From the NCBI GenBank assembly GCA_025360005.1, contig JANYDA010000060.1, positions 1 through 64,000 of the forward strand: DNA of 64,000 nt, in the 5' to 3' direction. The notes under the pieces were generated by a model, which saw only the letters and a list, made by a program, of their open reading frames with translations, had not been told where the DNA came from and searched no databases. The position numbers and the translations under genes are program-made. Of this stretch, positions 15,600-24,150 are shown in pieces. This DNA is from Fibrobacteria bacterium. GTDB taxonomy: Bacteria > Fibrobacterota > Fibrobacteria > UBA11236. Each line of letters opens with the position of its first letter. Position 1 is the first letter of the stretch.

Positions 15600-17105
15600 A
15601 TGAATACGAGAATACTTGCCTTCGCTTTACTTTGCGCCTCCGGGGCCGCCGTCCATGCCCTGGATATCTCCGACTACGTGATCGACAAGCTGCAAAATCC
15701 CATCGCGGATGCGAATGTGTGCCTCCAGTCGGACACGTCCCATTGCGTCGCCACCGACCAGTTCGGCAGCTTCCGGATTTCGGACGGGATTATCGGCGTG
15801 CGTCCCGCCACCCGGGATCGCGGCGCCTTCGCGCTCGAATACCGTGGCGAAGGACTGAGCCTCTCCTCTCCGTACCCGACGCGGGCCAGGATACAATGGA
15901 ACGATGCCGGCGGACGCGCCGTTTCCGCGACCCGTGACTTGCGTTTGTCCCAGGGCCGCAACGCTCTTCCGCTGCCGGACGGCCTGCGTAAGAACGGCCT
16001 CGCCTTCCTCAGGATCTACTTGAGCGACGCCACCCTGACGTGGAAGGCCGTGCTCATGGGCGGAGCGGTATCCGCCACGCGCATGGACGGGAACGCTAAA
16101 GGTTTCCGGGCGGTGGCCCTTTCCAAAGCCATGGTGGGGCCCGCCGGGCTGGAAATTTCCAAAACCGGTTATCAGACTCTGGCCTACCAGCCCGGTTCGG
16201 AAACGGAATCCGATAAGGCCATCATCCTCACCGCCTCGGACGACAGCAGCCTGCAATTCAAGAGCAGCCTCACCAATAAGGTCCTGGCCATCGACACCGC
16301 CAAAATGATCATAGTGACGGAATCACTCAGCTCCTATTGCTATGGGGACAGCATCCGCACGGATACGCTTACGGACACCAGCAGTTACGAAATCCGCGAC
16401 GGCAAGATGTACGTTTGGTACCCGGGCGATTGCTTCGGTAAGGCCTATTCGGGATCGGCAGTCACGCCGGTGGGCGATTGGACCCTGTCACAGGCCACCA
16501 CCGATTTGCCCGAGGACTTGCAGTCAACCGATTGCAGCATAGACGAATCCTCGTCCTACAGCGTTGTCACCGCCTTCGCCGGCGTCAGCCATATCACCTC
16601 ATCGGAAATCAAAACCGACGTCACGGTGGATCTCTGTCCCGGCGATATCTACCGGAACACCTTTGAGGGCAGCTTGCTGCTGGACTCCACGGTGACGGCG
16701 ACCACGGCCTCTTGCCGGGAACTCGATTATAAGAACGGGAAAGGGGATACCGCCAAGATACTCTTCACCCAAAAGGACGATTCCATCGCCTCCGTGTTCA
16801 GCTATAAAACCGCGACCTGCCTGCATGCGGATCCGTTCGGATTGATAGGTTTCGCGGATGCCTGCCCGGCCAACGAGGATCCCCTGGGTCCCCTCTTCAC
16901 TTGCCTGGGGAACTCCGGTTTCGCCACTCCGGGCATGGCGCAAACCAAGGGCTTGGCCAAATCCTCCGTGACCGGGGCCCGCAACCTGCCTATGTCGGTG
17001 GCGCGGAAAACCCCTTCCTTTTCCGCACGCGGGGGCGGACTTCCCAAGAGCGCCGCGCGCTGGTTCCCATTCTCCGGCCGGCACGTCCATTCGATAAAGC
17101 CCTGA
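15600..17105 (+). CDS. Secreted protein with regulatory-like beta-sandwich domain, unknown function
   Basis: 501 residues from the ATG at 15600. The signal peptide MNTRILAFALLCASGAAVHA is followed by a carboxypeptidase-regulatory-like domain (about 22-60: D-x-x-x-N-P-I-A-D-A-N-V-C-L, then QFGSFRISDG). The rest contains paired cysteines (for example SSYCYGD, PGDCFGK, STDCSIDE, VDLCPGD, ASCRELD), consistent with disulphides in an exported protein, and a basic tail. No enzymatic motif is visible. The style (regulatory-like domain, long Ser/Thr/Asp-rich body) resembles exported proteins of Fibrobacterota. Confidence 0.55.
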   Translation: MNTRILAFALLCASGAAVHALDISDYVIDKLQNPIADANVCLQSDTSHCVATDQFGSFRISDGIIGVRPATRDRGAFALEYRGEGLSLSSPYPTRARIQWNDAGGRAVSATRDLRLSQGRNALPLPDGLRKNGLAFLRIYLSDATLTWKAVLMGGAVSATRMDGNAKGFRAVALSKAMVGPAGLEISKTGYQTLAYQPGSETESDKAIILTASDDSSLQFKSSLTNKVLAIDTAKMIIVTESLSSYCYGDSIRTDTLTDTSSYEIRDGKMYVWYPGDCFGKAYSGSAVTPVGDWTLSQATTDLPEDLQSTDCSIDESSSYSVVTAFAGVSHITSSEIKTDVTVDLCPGDIYRNTFEGSLLLDSTVTATTASCRELDYKNGKGDTAKILFTQKDDSIASVFSYKTATCLHADPFGLIGFADACPANEDPLGPLFTCLGNSGFATPGMAQTKGLAKSSVTGARNLPMSVARKTPSFSARGGGLPKSAARWFPFSGRHVHSIKP

Positions 17106-17110
17106 AGCCT

Positions 17111-17151
17111 GGGGCAGAGCCCCTCTCATAGCCGGGCGCCGATGCGCGCCC
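17111..17151. terminator. Candidate bidirectional terminator
   Basis: Two hairpins lie between convergent genes: GGGGC-AGA-GCCCC (17111-17123) and GGGCGC-N6-GCGCCC (17134-17151). Only short pyrimidine runs follow, so strength is uncertain. Confidence 0.4.
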
Positions 17152-17179
17152 TTCTCATCTCCGGCGGCGCGGGCGGCAT

Positions 17180-17695
17180 TTAGGGGGCGCCGTACTTGGC
17201 CATTTCCCTCATGATAAGGACGTTGGTCTTCTTGACGATCTTGCGCCAATCCACCCCGGAAGCGATGGAATTGGGCTGGTTGAAAAGGCTCTTTCCTTTT
17301 TCACTGTATTCGGCATGGGTATCCAGCCGCGCCGCGCCCGCTCCCAGGCCCACCAGCATACGGGCGGCCGCGCTTCCCGCGTTGTACTCATCGACGGTGA
17401 TTTTCAAAAGGCGGGCTCCGCCTTCCGCACTGTAGGCGGACGGGGACTCTATGAACTTGGCATCGTAGCCGGAAGCGTTCAGTTGATCCACCGTCTCATG
17501 CTTCATATAGGAAACCAATTGCGCGCGTCGTTCCTTCTTATCGGCGTTGGTTGTGTCGACTTGGCTCCAGCCGCCGTCGATGAACACCTGTACCGGAATT
17601 TTTCCGCCCTGGGCGTTCTTAGGGGCATGAGGGGCGGATGAGCAGCCGATCAAGGCGGCGGAAACCAAGGCCAATACCGGGAATAGGTTTTTCAT
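17180..17695 (-). CDS. DUF4410-like lipoprotein
   Basis: 171 residues. The lipoprotein signal ends in AALIGC (Cys18). The central part, with a conserved RMLVGLGAGAARLDTHAEY segment at about 112-130, resembles DUF4410-type lipoproteins. The ATG has a GAGGAA site seven bases upstream; the frame is open to 17974 without one. Function unknown. It diverges from the aryl polyene operon with 273 bases between the starts. Confidence 0.6.
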   Translation of the reverse strand: MKNLFPVLALVSAALIGCSSAPHAPKNAQGGKIPVQVFIDGGWSQVDTTNADKKERRAQLVSYMKHETVDQLNASGYDAKFIESPSAYSAEGGARLLKITVDEYNAGSAAARMLVGLGAGAARLDTHAEYSEKGKSLFNQPNSIASGVDWRKIVKKTNVLIMREMAKYGAP

Positions 17696-17968
17696 GGGAT
17701 TCCTCATTGTGATAGGGATGATGTTTTTCAAGGTTGCACGGACGTGGCCGATCCAGGACCTTGCATCGGCATAGGCGGGAGGAATCGGTGGGCGGAATTT
17801 AACAAATCCGGAACCATTGTCATGCGCATCCTGGCCATGCGCGGGGAAACGGGAGAACGGGGGCCGCGCCCTTATTCCGAGCCCGGCGGCGGCGGTCAGG
17901 AGGCCAGGCATGCTCCGTTCGGGTGCCTTCGTTACTATATTTCCCCTACCCATTAAAAAACCATTTCT
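17696..17968 (+). promoter_or_regulatory. Divergent intergenic region upstream of the aryl polyene operon
   Basis: No gene seen. The last 45 bases before 17969 are AT-rich (TACTATAT near 17933, then a run of A) and are the likely promoter area for the operon; I could not find a convincing -35 box. The first gene has no clear ribosome-binding site. Confidence 0.4.
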
Positions 17969-18763
17969 ATGCATACAACAAGCTTTCTACTGCCGCTAAG
18001 AGTACTGGCCTGGGAGGCTTGGGCCGGACCGTCGCTATCCGAAAAGGATGCCTGGGGGGAATGGGCGGTTTCGGATCGGGGATGGAGCGGTGAGTCGATG
18101 CCAAATGCACCGGTAAGCTCCATGGCGCCCATCCTGCGTCGGCGCGCGGACGCGGCCGATCGATTGGGATTGGAAGTGGCTTTCCGTTTGGCGCCGGCCG
18201 GCGATTCCGTTCCCACCGTCTTTGCGAGCCGGCATGGACAGATAACGCGGTCCGCCTCCATGCTGAAAGCCCAGACGGAAGGCGTCCCGGCTTCGCCCAC
18301 GGATTTCAGCCTTTCCGTGCACAATGCCGCCGCCGGACAATTCTCCATCGCCAAGGATGACCGGAGCATGAGCACCTCGCTTTCCGGCCGCGGCGAAAGC
18401 TTCGCCGCCGCGTTGCTGGAGGGCTTGGGGCTGGTGGCGGAAGGCCACCCGCGCGTCTTGGTGGTGATGAGCGACTTGGCCCCGCCCCAGGTTTTCCAGG
18501 GCCGCTGGGATGGGGAACCTGCGGGTTACTCCCTGGGGCTGCTGTTGGGGGCGATGATCGGAAAGGATCCCGGGGATGGGGGAACCGCCGTGAACGGCGG
18601 GAGTTTCACCTTCTCCTTGCGGGAATCCCGCGATGGCGGGAAGAGCGATGGCGCCGATACGGAGCCGCCGCAAGCCTTGATGTTCCTGAAACTGCTGGCC
18701 GGTAAAGGGGAGCGGACGGCATGGGAGCGTCGGGGCCGCCGTTGGGAATGGGCCCGCACATGA
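17969..18763 (+). CDS. Beta-ketoacyl synthase-like chain length factor (aryl polyene)
   Basis: 264 residues of the short Ketoacyl-synt_2 type. Typical features are an N-terminal EAWAGPSLSEKDAW, the central SVHNAAAGQFSIA block at about 112-124 and GESFAAALLEGLGL. The catalytic cysteine and histidines of true ketosynthases are absent, which is expected for the chain-length-factor-like partner in aryl polyene type II polyketide systems. It would pair with one of the two ketosynthases at 31014 or 33471. It is the first gene of the operon, and its stop overlaps the next ATG (ATGA). Confidence 0.8.
   Translation: MHTTSFLLPLRVLAWEAWAGPSLSEKDAWGEWAVSDRGWSGESMPNAPVSSMAPILRRRADAADRLGLEVAFRLAPAGDSVPTVFASRHGQITRSASMLKAQTEGVPASPTDFSLSVHNAAAGQFSIAKDDRSMSTSLSGRGESFAAALLEGLGLVAEGHPRVLVVMSDLAPPQVFQGRWDGEPAGYSLGLLLGAMIGKDPGDGGTAVNGGSFTFSLRESRDGGKSDGADTEPPQALMFLKLLAGKGERTAWERRGRRWEWART
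18514..18529. repeat. One-mismatch copy of the GTAAC-N6-GTTAC palindrome
   Basis: GGAAC-CTGCGG-GTTAC, inside the chain-length-factor-like gene. Confidence 0.45.
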
Positions 18764-19536
18764 ATCTGCTTTGGCGCGGCTGGCGCACCTTGGCCACGAT
18801 ATTCTGTTTCGCGGTATTCGCCATGGGAGGCGCCCTGTTGGGGGCCTTCGGCATACCCATGGTTCGCCTGATCCTGCGTAAGGCGGATTCGCGGCATCGG
18901 GCGGGACGTTGGCTGATCCAGCGCGGCTTCCATCTCTTTGTCCTGATGATGCGCGGCACGGGAGTGCTGCGGGTGCGATACGAAGGCATGGAAGCCCTGC
19001 GGACCAGGGGGCGCCTGGTGATGGCGAACCATCCCACCCTGATCGATTTCGTGCTGCTGGCTTCCGTGATCCCCCAGGCCGACTGTTTCGTCAAGAGCGC
19101 CTTGCTGAACGATTGGTTCAAGCGCTGGCCGGTGCTTTTGGCGGGCTACATCCGCAACGACCAAGGCGAGTCCACCATGGCTCGCTGCCGCGAAAGCCTG
19201 GATTCCGGCAACAACGTGATCATTTTCCCGGAGGGGACGCGCACGCCCCCCGGCATGCCCGTGAAGTTCCGTACCGGCGCCGCCCAGGTAGCGGTCCGCA
19301 CCCACCAGAACGTTACTCCCGTGTTCATCAAGAGCACCGCCTCCAACCTGCATAAAGGAGGAGCCTGGTACCTGGCGCCGGAGCGGCAGGTGAGGATCAC
19401 CTTGCGGGTCATGGAGGACATTTCCATCCGGCCGTTCCTGGCCGCGAGGCCCGATCAGCCCGCGTTGGCGGCCCGCGACCTGAACGATCATCTACAGCAT
19501 TACTTCAACAAGGATCTCTTTGGTGTCAGCGCTTGA
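18760..19536 (+). CDS. PlsC-like 1-acyl-glycerol-phosphate acyltransferase (aryl polyene)
   Basis: 258 residues. After an N-terminal membrane helix (about 9-32) comes the acyltransferase domain with N-H-P-T-L-I-D (the HX4D motif) near 88-94, and FPEGTRT near 163-169. Both catalytic blocks are intact. Aryl polyene clusters regularly carry such enzymes, thought to attach the polyene to a lipid anchor. The start is chosen at the ATG overlapping the previous stop (ATGA), and the 3' end overlaps the first ACP gene by 14 bases. Confidence 0.85.
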   Translation: MNLLWRGWRTLATIFCFAVFAMGGALLGAFGIPMVRLILRKADSRHRAGRWLIQRGFHLFVLMMRGTGVLRVRYEGMEALRTRGRLVMANHPTLIDFVLLASVIPQADCFVKSALLNDWFKRWPVLLAGYIRNDQGESTMARCRESLDSGNNVIIFPEGTRTPPGMPVKFRTGAAQVAVRTHQNVTPVFIKSTASNLHKGGAWYLAPERQVRITLRVMEDISIRPFLAARPDQPALAARDLNDHLQHYFNKDLFGVSA

Positions 19537-19795
19537 ATCGGAAATCAAGGATTTGATAATCGCCACCCTCAAACTGGAGGAGGTGGCCCCGGAGTCCATC
19601 GATCCGGAAGCGGCCATCTTCGGGGAGGGATTGGGCCTGGACTCGATCGATGCGCTGGAACTGGGTATCGCCATCCAGAAGCGGTACGCCATCAAGATGT
19701 CTTCGGACTCCCAGGAGAACCGCATACATTTTTCCAGCGTGCGGAAACTGGCCGCCTTCGTGGCCGAACGCCGGGCCCCGGTGGGGAGCGTTTGA
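19523..19795 (+). CDS. Acyl carrier protein 1 (aryl polyene)
   Basis: 90 residues; start is GTG at 19523 or TTG at 19520, both downstream of an AAGGA. The phosphopantetheine site is in GLGLDSIDALEL with Ser near residue 41. The domain is of normal length with a short C-terminal extension. It carries the growing polyene as a thioester; the partner enzymes are the ketosynthases, reductase and dehydratases of the same operon. The phosphopantetheinyl transferase at the far end presumably activates it. Confidence 0.9.
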   Translation: MSALESEIKDLIIATLKLEEVAPESIDPEAAIFGEGLGLDSIDALELGIAIQKRYAIKMSSDSQENRIHFSSVRKLAAFVAERRAPVGSV

Positions 19796-19796
19796 G

Positions 19797-20051
19797 ATGA
19801 GCATCAGGACCAAAGATGAGATCATGGCCGCGGTGGTGAACGCTTTGAACGAGACCTTCGGCATCGAGAGGGACCGCCTGGTACCGGGAGCGGAGCTGTA
19901 TAAGGATCTGGAGATCGACAGCATCGACGCGATCGATCTGATGGTGAAGCTGCAGAAGCTGATAGGCAAGCGCATGCAGCCCGAGGCGTTCAAGACCGTA
20001 CGCACCATCGAGGACGTGGTGAACGTCATCGAGAAGCTGGTCAACGAGTAG
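19797..20051 (+). CDS. Acyl carrier protein 2 (aryl polyene)
   Basis: 84 residues with the modification site in EIDSIDAIDLMVKL. It begins one base after the stop of ACP 1. A pair of distinct ACPs is standard in aryl polyene clusters; one probably handles the starter and the other the extension, but which is which cannot be told from sequence. Confidence 0.92.
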   Translation: MSIRTKDEIMAAVVNALNETFGIERDRLVPGAELYKDLEIDSIDAIDLMVKLQKLIGKRMQPEAFKTVRTIEDVVNVIEKLVNE

Positions 20052-20059
20052 GAGCAGCC

Positions 20060-20629
20060 GTGGCGTTTCCCAAGTTCTCCGCCTTGACCGCGGTTGCGGT
20101 CGCGGTAATCACCGTGGCCTATCCGGCGCTGGTATATCTGGGTCTGCGGCAAGGCGTTTCCGCCCGCTGGATGGCATTGGCTCTGCTGGCCTTGCCGGGC
20201 CTGCGCTGGGGCCGTCCTATCCTGCGCAAGGTGCCGCTCTACGCTTTGCCGGCAATCATCCTGGCCGCGGCGGCGCTGGCCTGGATCGGGGGCGAAGCTT
20301 CCGTGCTCTATTATCCCGTGGCCGTGAACCTGTCCCTGCTCCTTGTTTTCGGCATTGGACTTTGGCTTCCGCCCACCCTCATCGAGCGCATGGCCCGTTT
20401 GCGCCATCCCCATCTGAACGAGCGGGGCGTGCGCTATACCCGGCGCGTGACCCAGATCTGGTGCGCCTTCTTCCTCTTGAACGCTTCCGCGGCCGCGGCT
20501 ACGGCTCTTTCCGGCAACCATGCGCTGTGGGCCTTCTACAACGGTTTCCTGGCTTACGCGCTGATGGGCCTGCTGTTCGGAGGCGAATGGCTAGTGCGCC
20601 GCCGCGTGATGGCGGCTGGGCCCAGGTAG
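20060..20629 (+). CDS. COG4648-type membrane protein (aryl polyene)
   Basis: 189 residues from a GTG with a TAGGAG site five bases upstream. Six hydrophobic stretches are followed by a conserved segment LIERMARLRHPHLNERGVRYTRRVTQIWC, typical of the membrane protein found next to the AMP-ligase in aryl polyene clusters. Databases sometimes mislabel it as a gyrase subunit. Its role is unknown; an inner-membrane helper for transfer or export is plausible. Confidence 0.8.
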   Translation: MAFPKFSALTAVAVAVITVAYPALVYLGLRQGVSARWMALALLALPGLRWGRPILRKVPLYALPAIILAAAALAWIGGEASVLYYPVAVNLSLLLVFGIGLWLPPTLIERMARLRHPHLNERGVRYTRRVTQIWCAFFLLNASAAAATALSGNHALWAFYNGFLAYALMGLLFGGEWLVRRRVMAAGPR

Positions 20630-20636
20630 GCTGCCG

Positions 20637-22427
20637 TTGCTCACTTTGACGGAGATGGCGGCGCGGACGGACATGGCCGGTCCGGTAGGAACGGCTCCGG
20701 CACAGGACTGGCCGTGCCTGATCGCCTCCCGCGAAGCATGGCGCGCAGCCCTTGCGGCCGCGGGCGCGCGGCGCGTCGCCATCCACATGGAAGATAGCTT
20801 CGCCTTCGCCGGGGCCTTGCTGGGCGCCTGGGCCGCGGGTTGCACGGCTATCCTGCCAGGAGACGCTACCGAGATCACGGCGGCGTCCCTGGAGGATGGG
20901 GCGGATCTTTTCCTGGGAGGATTCCCGGCCGGTGAAACGGGAACGCGCAGGTTGCTTGCCGTGCCGCAACCGGGTCCCGCGCCCGCGCCTTCCTCAGTAA
21001 CATTCACGTTACCCAACCCGCCCGTGGTGATTTTCACTTCCGGTTCCAGCGGCTCGCCGCTGGCGGTGGAAAAAACCGCTTCCGATCTCCAGGAAGAAGT
21101 TGCGACGCTGGAATCCGTTTTGGGTGCGGAGTTGCCCGCGGTCACCGCCCCGGGTTCCGGATCGGCCGCCTGCGTGCTGGCTACCGTAAGCCATCAGCAT
21201 ATTTACGGTCTGCTGTTCCGCTGCCTATGGCCTTTGGCCGCGGGTCGGCCTTTTTCCGGGGAACCGATCCGTTTTCCCGAGGAGCTGTTCGAGTCCATCC
21301 GCGCAGCCGCGGGCCCGGTGCTGTTGGTAGCTTCGCCCGCTTTCCTGCGCCGCCTCCCTGAGGCGCGCTTCCCTGAGGCCCGGCCCGGCGACGCGCGGGC
21401 GCAGATCGATGGTAAATCGTTGGCGGCGGTTTTCTCTTCGGGCGGGCCGCTGCCCTGGACCTGCGTTCCCGCTTGCGCGCAACTGCTCGGCGCCGTTCCC
21501 GTGGAAATCTACGGCAGCTCGGAAACGGGCGGCATCGCCTGGCGGCGGCGGGAAAGCGAAGCCATGCCCTGGACCCTATTTCCCAGGGTGGAAATCGACG
21601 CCGGAGAGGAAGGCAACCTGGTGCTGACGCAATCGCCGCATATGGAAAAAGGCAGACCCTTCGCCACCCGGGACGGCGTGCGCATGCTGCCGCAGGGGTT
21701 CCAGTTGCAGGGACGCCTGGATCGCATCGTGAAGCTGGAGGAGAAACGCCTTTCCCTGGAGGCTATGGAGGCATTGCTGCGCTCGCACCCGCGCGTGGCG
21801 GAAGCGCATTTGACGGTATCGACCGGGGATGGAGGCGGCGAAGGCGAGGTTGCCGGGGACGATAACGGCAAGCGCCTGGGCGCCGTGTTGCGGTTGCGGA
21901 GCGGGGACATTCCCGTGCGCGGGAGCGATGCCCGGGCGGAGCTGGTGCAATCGCTGCGGACCCACCTGCTACAGGGCTTCGAGCGCGCGCTCCTGCCAAA
22001 ACGCTGGCGCCTGGTGGCGGCCATGCCCATCTCAGCGGCCGGCAAGGTGATCCAGACGGACTTGCAAGCCTTGTTCCGACCGCAAATGGGGCCCGTGATC
22101 CTGGCGACGAGCCGGCTCGACAACGGGGCCGCCATGCTGGAGTTGGAAATTCCCGCCGAGCTGGAACATTTCCGCGGCCACTTCCCGCACATGCCTTTGC
22201 TCCCGGGCGTGGTGCAATTGGACTGGGCCATAGCCCAGGGCGTACGCCTCTTCGGCCCCTTCGGCGGCTTCCTGGGGCTACAAGCCATCAAGTTCCAGCG
22301 TCCAATCATGCCCGGCATGCGCATCCGCCTGGAATTGGCGCGCATCAAGGACAAGGCCGGCGTGGCTTTCAAATACGAATCTTCCCTAGGCCGGCACGCC
22401 AGCGGCCAAGCCCTATTCGCCTCCTGA
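20637..22427 (+). CDS. AMP-dependent acyl ligase fused to an ApeI-like dehydratase (aryl polyene)
   Basis: 596 residues. The first 470 or so are an adenylate-forming ligase: P-loop FTSGSSGS at about 133-140, YGSSETGG near 297, and the C-terminal PISAAGKV near 465. It would activate the aryl starter acid and load it on an ACP. From about residue 480 a hotdog-fold domain follows with EHFRGHFPHMPLLPGVVQLDW, matching the FabA/FabZ-like ApeI dehydratase, so starter activation and dehydration are on one chain. The start may be TTG at 20637 or ATG at 20655. The GT2 gene overlaps its stop by one base. Confidence 0.85.
   Translation: MLTLTEMAARTDMAGPVGTAPAQDWPCLIASREAWRAALAAAGARRVAIHMEDSFAFAGALLGAWAAGCTAILPGDATEITAASLEDGADLFLGGFPAGETGTRRLLAVPQPGPAPAPSSVTFTLPNPPVVIFTSGSSGSPLAVEKTASDLQEEVATLESVLGAELPAVTAPGSGSAACVLATVSHQHIYGLLFRCLWPLAAGRPFSGEPIRFPEELFESIRAAAGPVLLVASPAFLRRLPEARFPEARPGDARAQIDGKSLAAVFSSGGPLPWTCVPACAQLLGAVPVEIYGSSETGGIAWRRRESEAMPWTLFPRVEIDAGEEGNLVLTQSPHMEKGRPFATRDGVRMLPQGFQLQGRLDRIVKLEEKRLSLEAMEALLRSHPRVAEAHLTVSTGDGGGEGEVAGDDNGKRLGAVLRLRSGDIPVRGSDARAELVQSLRTHLLQGFERALLPKRWRLVAAMPISAAGKVIQTDLQALFRPQMGPVILATSRLDNGAAMLELEIPAELEHFRGHFPHMPLLPGVVQLDWAIAQGVRLFGPFGGFLGLQAIKFQRPIMPGMRIRLELARIKDKAGVAFKYESSLGRHASGQALFAS
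20997..21012. repeat. GTAAC-N6-GTTAC palindrome, copy 3
   Basis: Exact copy, spacer ATTCAC, inside the AMP-ligase gene. It is read as GTA-ACA-TTC-ACG-TTA-CCC; GTA, ACA and TTA are uncommon codons in this GC-rich gene. Confidence 0.85.
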
Positions 22428-23206
22428 TGTTCCGCCCCTGCATCGTCATTCCAGTCTATGAGCACGCGGAACCCTTGTGGAATGTGCTGGATCGGCTGCG
22501 CCCCCTGGAAACGCCTTGCATCGTGATCGACGACGGTTCGGGTAAAGCCTGCCGCCTGGCCCTGGAAAAGCTGGCGGCCCAACGTAGCGCGCAAGTCACC
22601 CTGGATCGTTTGCCCGTCAACGCCGGCAAGGGCGCCGCGGTCAAGGCTGGTCTGCGCTTGGCCGCCCGCTTGGGCTTTTCCCATGCGCTGCAGGTGGACG
22701 CGGACGGACAGCACGATTTAAAAGCCTTGCCGGGATTGCTGGCGGCGGCGGAACGGGAACCCGGGGCGGTGATTTGCGGCGCTCCCGATTTCGACGCCAG
22801 CGTTCCCGCCGCGCGCCTGTATGGACGGAGGCTGACCAATTTCTGGATCAAGGTGAACACGCTTTCCACGGCCATCCCGGACGGCATGTGCGGCCTGCGG
22901 GTATATCCTTTGGCGGCCACCCTGGCCGTGCTGGACGCCGGCCGCACCGGGAACCGCATGGACTTCGATCCGGAAGTGCTGGTGCGGTTGAAATGGGCGG
23001 GCCTGGTTTTGCGCTTTCTGCCCGTGACCGTGAACTATCCGGAAGGCGGCGTATCCCATTTCCGGCTTGGGCTGGACAACACCCTGATCTCCTGGATGCA
23101 TACGCGTTTGTTCTTCGGCATGCTGCGGCGCATCGTTCCCTTGCTGCGTTCCCACTCGGGTAAATGGGGCACCGGTAAAATGGGCGCCGCGGGAAAACGG
23201 GCATGA
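22427..23206 (+). CDS. Glycosyltransferase family 2 (aryl polyene)
   Basis: 259 residues with a GT-A fold: CIVIPVYEHAEPLW at the N-terminus, IDDGSG near 38-43, and the metal-binding D-A-D-G-Q near 90-94. A C-terminal amphipathic, basic end suggests membrane association. In aryl polyene clusters such enzymes (dolichol-phosphate-mannose-synthase-like) are thought to attach a sugar between polyene and lipid. It overlaps the previous stop (TGATG) and the next start (ATGA). Confidence 0.87.
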   Translation: MFRPCIVIPVYEHAEPLWNVLDRLRPLETPCIVIDDGSGKACRLALEKLAAQRSAQVTLDRLPVNAGKGAAVKAGLRLAARLGFSHALQVDADGQHDLKALPGLLAAAEREPGAVICGAPDFDASVPAARLYGRRLTNFWIKVNTLSTAIPDGMCGLRVYPLAATLAVLDAGRTGNRMDFDPEVLVRLKWAGLVLRFLPVTVNYPEGGVSHFRLGLDNTLISWMHTRLFFGMLRRIVPLLRSHSGKWGTGKMGAAGKRA

Positions 23207-24150
23207 AAGAGCATTGGGCCGGCAAAGCCGAGTTGGGATCGGCCCTGGGCATGCGCTTCCTTTTCGAGGTGAGCCGCCGCCTGGGACGGCTGCCCTTCCG
23301 TATCGTCCTGCTGCCGGTGGTGGCGTATTTCTTCCTCACCCGGCCATCCAAGCGGAAAGCCTCGCGCGAGTACCTGGAGCGGCTGCGAGCCTTCCAGGGC
23401 CGGGACGGAAAGGCTTCCGGCCCTAACGGTCCCAACCGCATCAGCGTCTTCCGGCATTTCCTGGTTTCCGGGGAAGGCGTGCTGGAAAGGATCCTAGCCT
23501 GGGATCCCGAGAGCAAGCCGCCCCGCATCCAACGCCATGGCCGCGAGGCGGTGGCCGGCCTCCTGGATAAGGGCAAGGGCGTGCTCCTGATCGGATCGCA
23601 TCTGGGCAACATGGAAGTGGCCCGCCATCTGGCCCTGACCGAACGCAAGGTGCCCGTGAACGTATTGGTGCATACCAAGCATAACCCCCGCTTCATGGCG
23701 CTGATGGCCCGCATCAATCCTGCCAGCCAGGTCTCGCTGATCCAGGTAACCGACATGTCACCTGCCGTAGCCATGGTGCTGAAGGGGAAGATCGACGCGG
23801 GCGAAGTGGTCCTCATCGCCGGAGATCGCGTTCCCCTGGACGGCAAGGGGGTGGCCTGGGTTCCGTTCCTGGGCCATCCCGCGCCCTTGCCCATCGGCCC
23901 CTACGTGCTGGCCTGGCTGCTGGAGTGCCCCGTTTTCCTGTTCTTCTGCCTGGGCCGGAACGGCGTCTACGACATCCATTACGAACCCTTCGCGGACAAG
24001 GTGGAATTGGATAGGGCCAAACGGCGCCCGCAACTGGCCCAGCTGGCGGGCCGCTACGCGGAAAGACTTTCGTACTATTGCACCAGGGCGCCCTTGCTAT
24101 GGGGCAACAGCTATCGTTTTTGGGGAGACCCGGAAGATGGAAGGCCATGA
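23203..24150 (+). CDS. LpxL/HtrB-like lysophospholipid acyltransferase (aryl polyene)
   Basis: 315 residues. After an N-terminal membrane segment (about 27-48, LPFRIVLLPVVAYFFLT) comes the catalytic motif GSHLGNME (HX4E type) near 131-138 and a conserved AGDRVPLDGKG segment near 206-216, both typical of lipid A acyltransferase relatives. It probably adds an acyl chain to the polyene's lipid anchor. Four-base overlaps on both sides. Confidence 0.85.
   Translation: MKEHWAGKAELGSALGMRFLFEVSRRLGRLPFRIVLLPVVAYFFLTRPSKRKASREYLERLRAFQGRDGKASGPNGPNRISVFRHFLVSGEGVLERILAWDPESKPPRIQRHGREAVAGLLDKGKGVLLIGSHLGNMEVARHLALTERKVPVNVLVHTKHNPRFMALMARINPASQVSLIQVTDMSPAVAMVLKGKIDAGEVVLIAGDRVPLDGKGVAWVPFLGHPAPLPIGPYVLAWLLECPVFLFFCLGRNGVYDIHYEPFADKVELDRAKRRPQLAQLAGRYAERLSYYCTRAPLLWGNSYRFWGDPEDGRP
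23746..23761. repeat. One-mismatch copy of the GTAAC-N6-GTTAC palindrome
   Basis: GTAAC-CGACAT-GTCAC, inside the LpxL-like gene. Confidence 0.45.
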
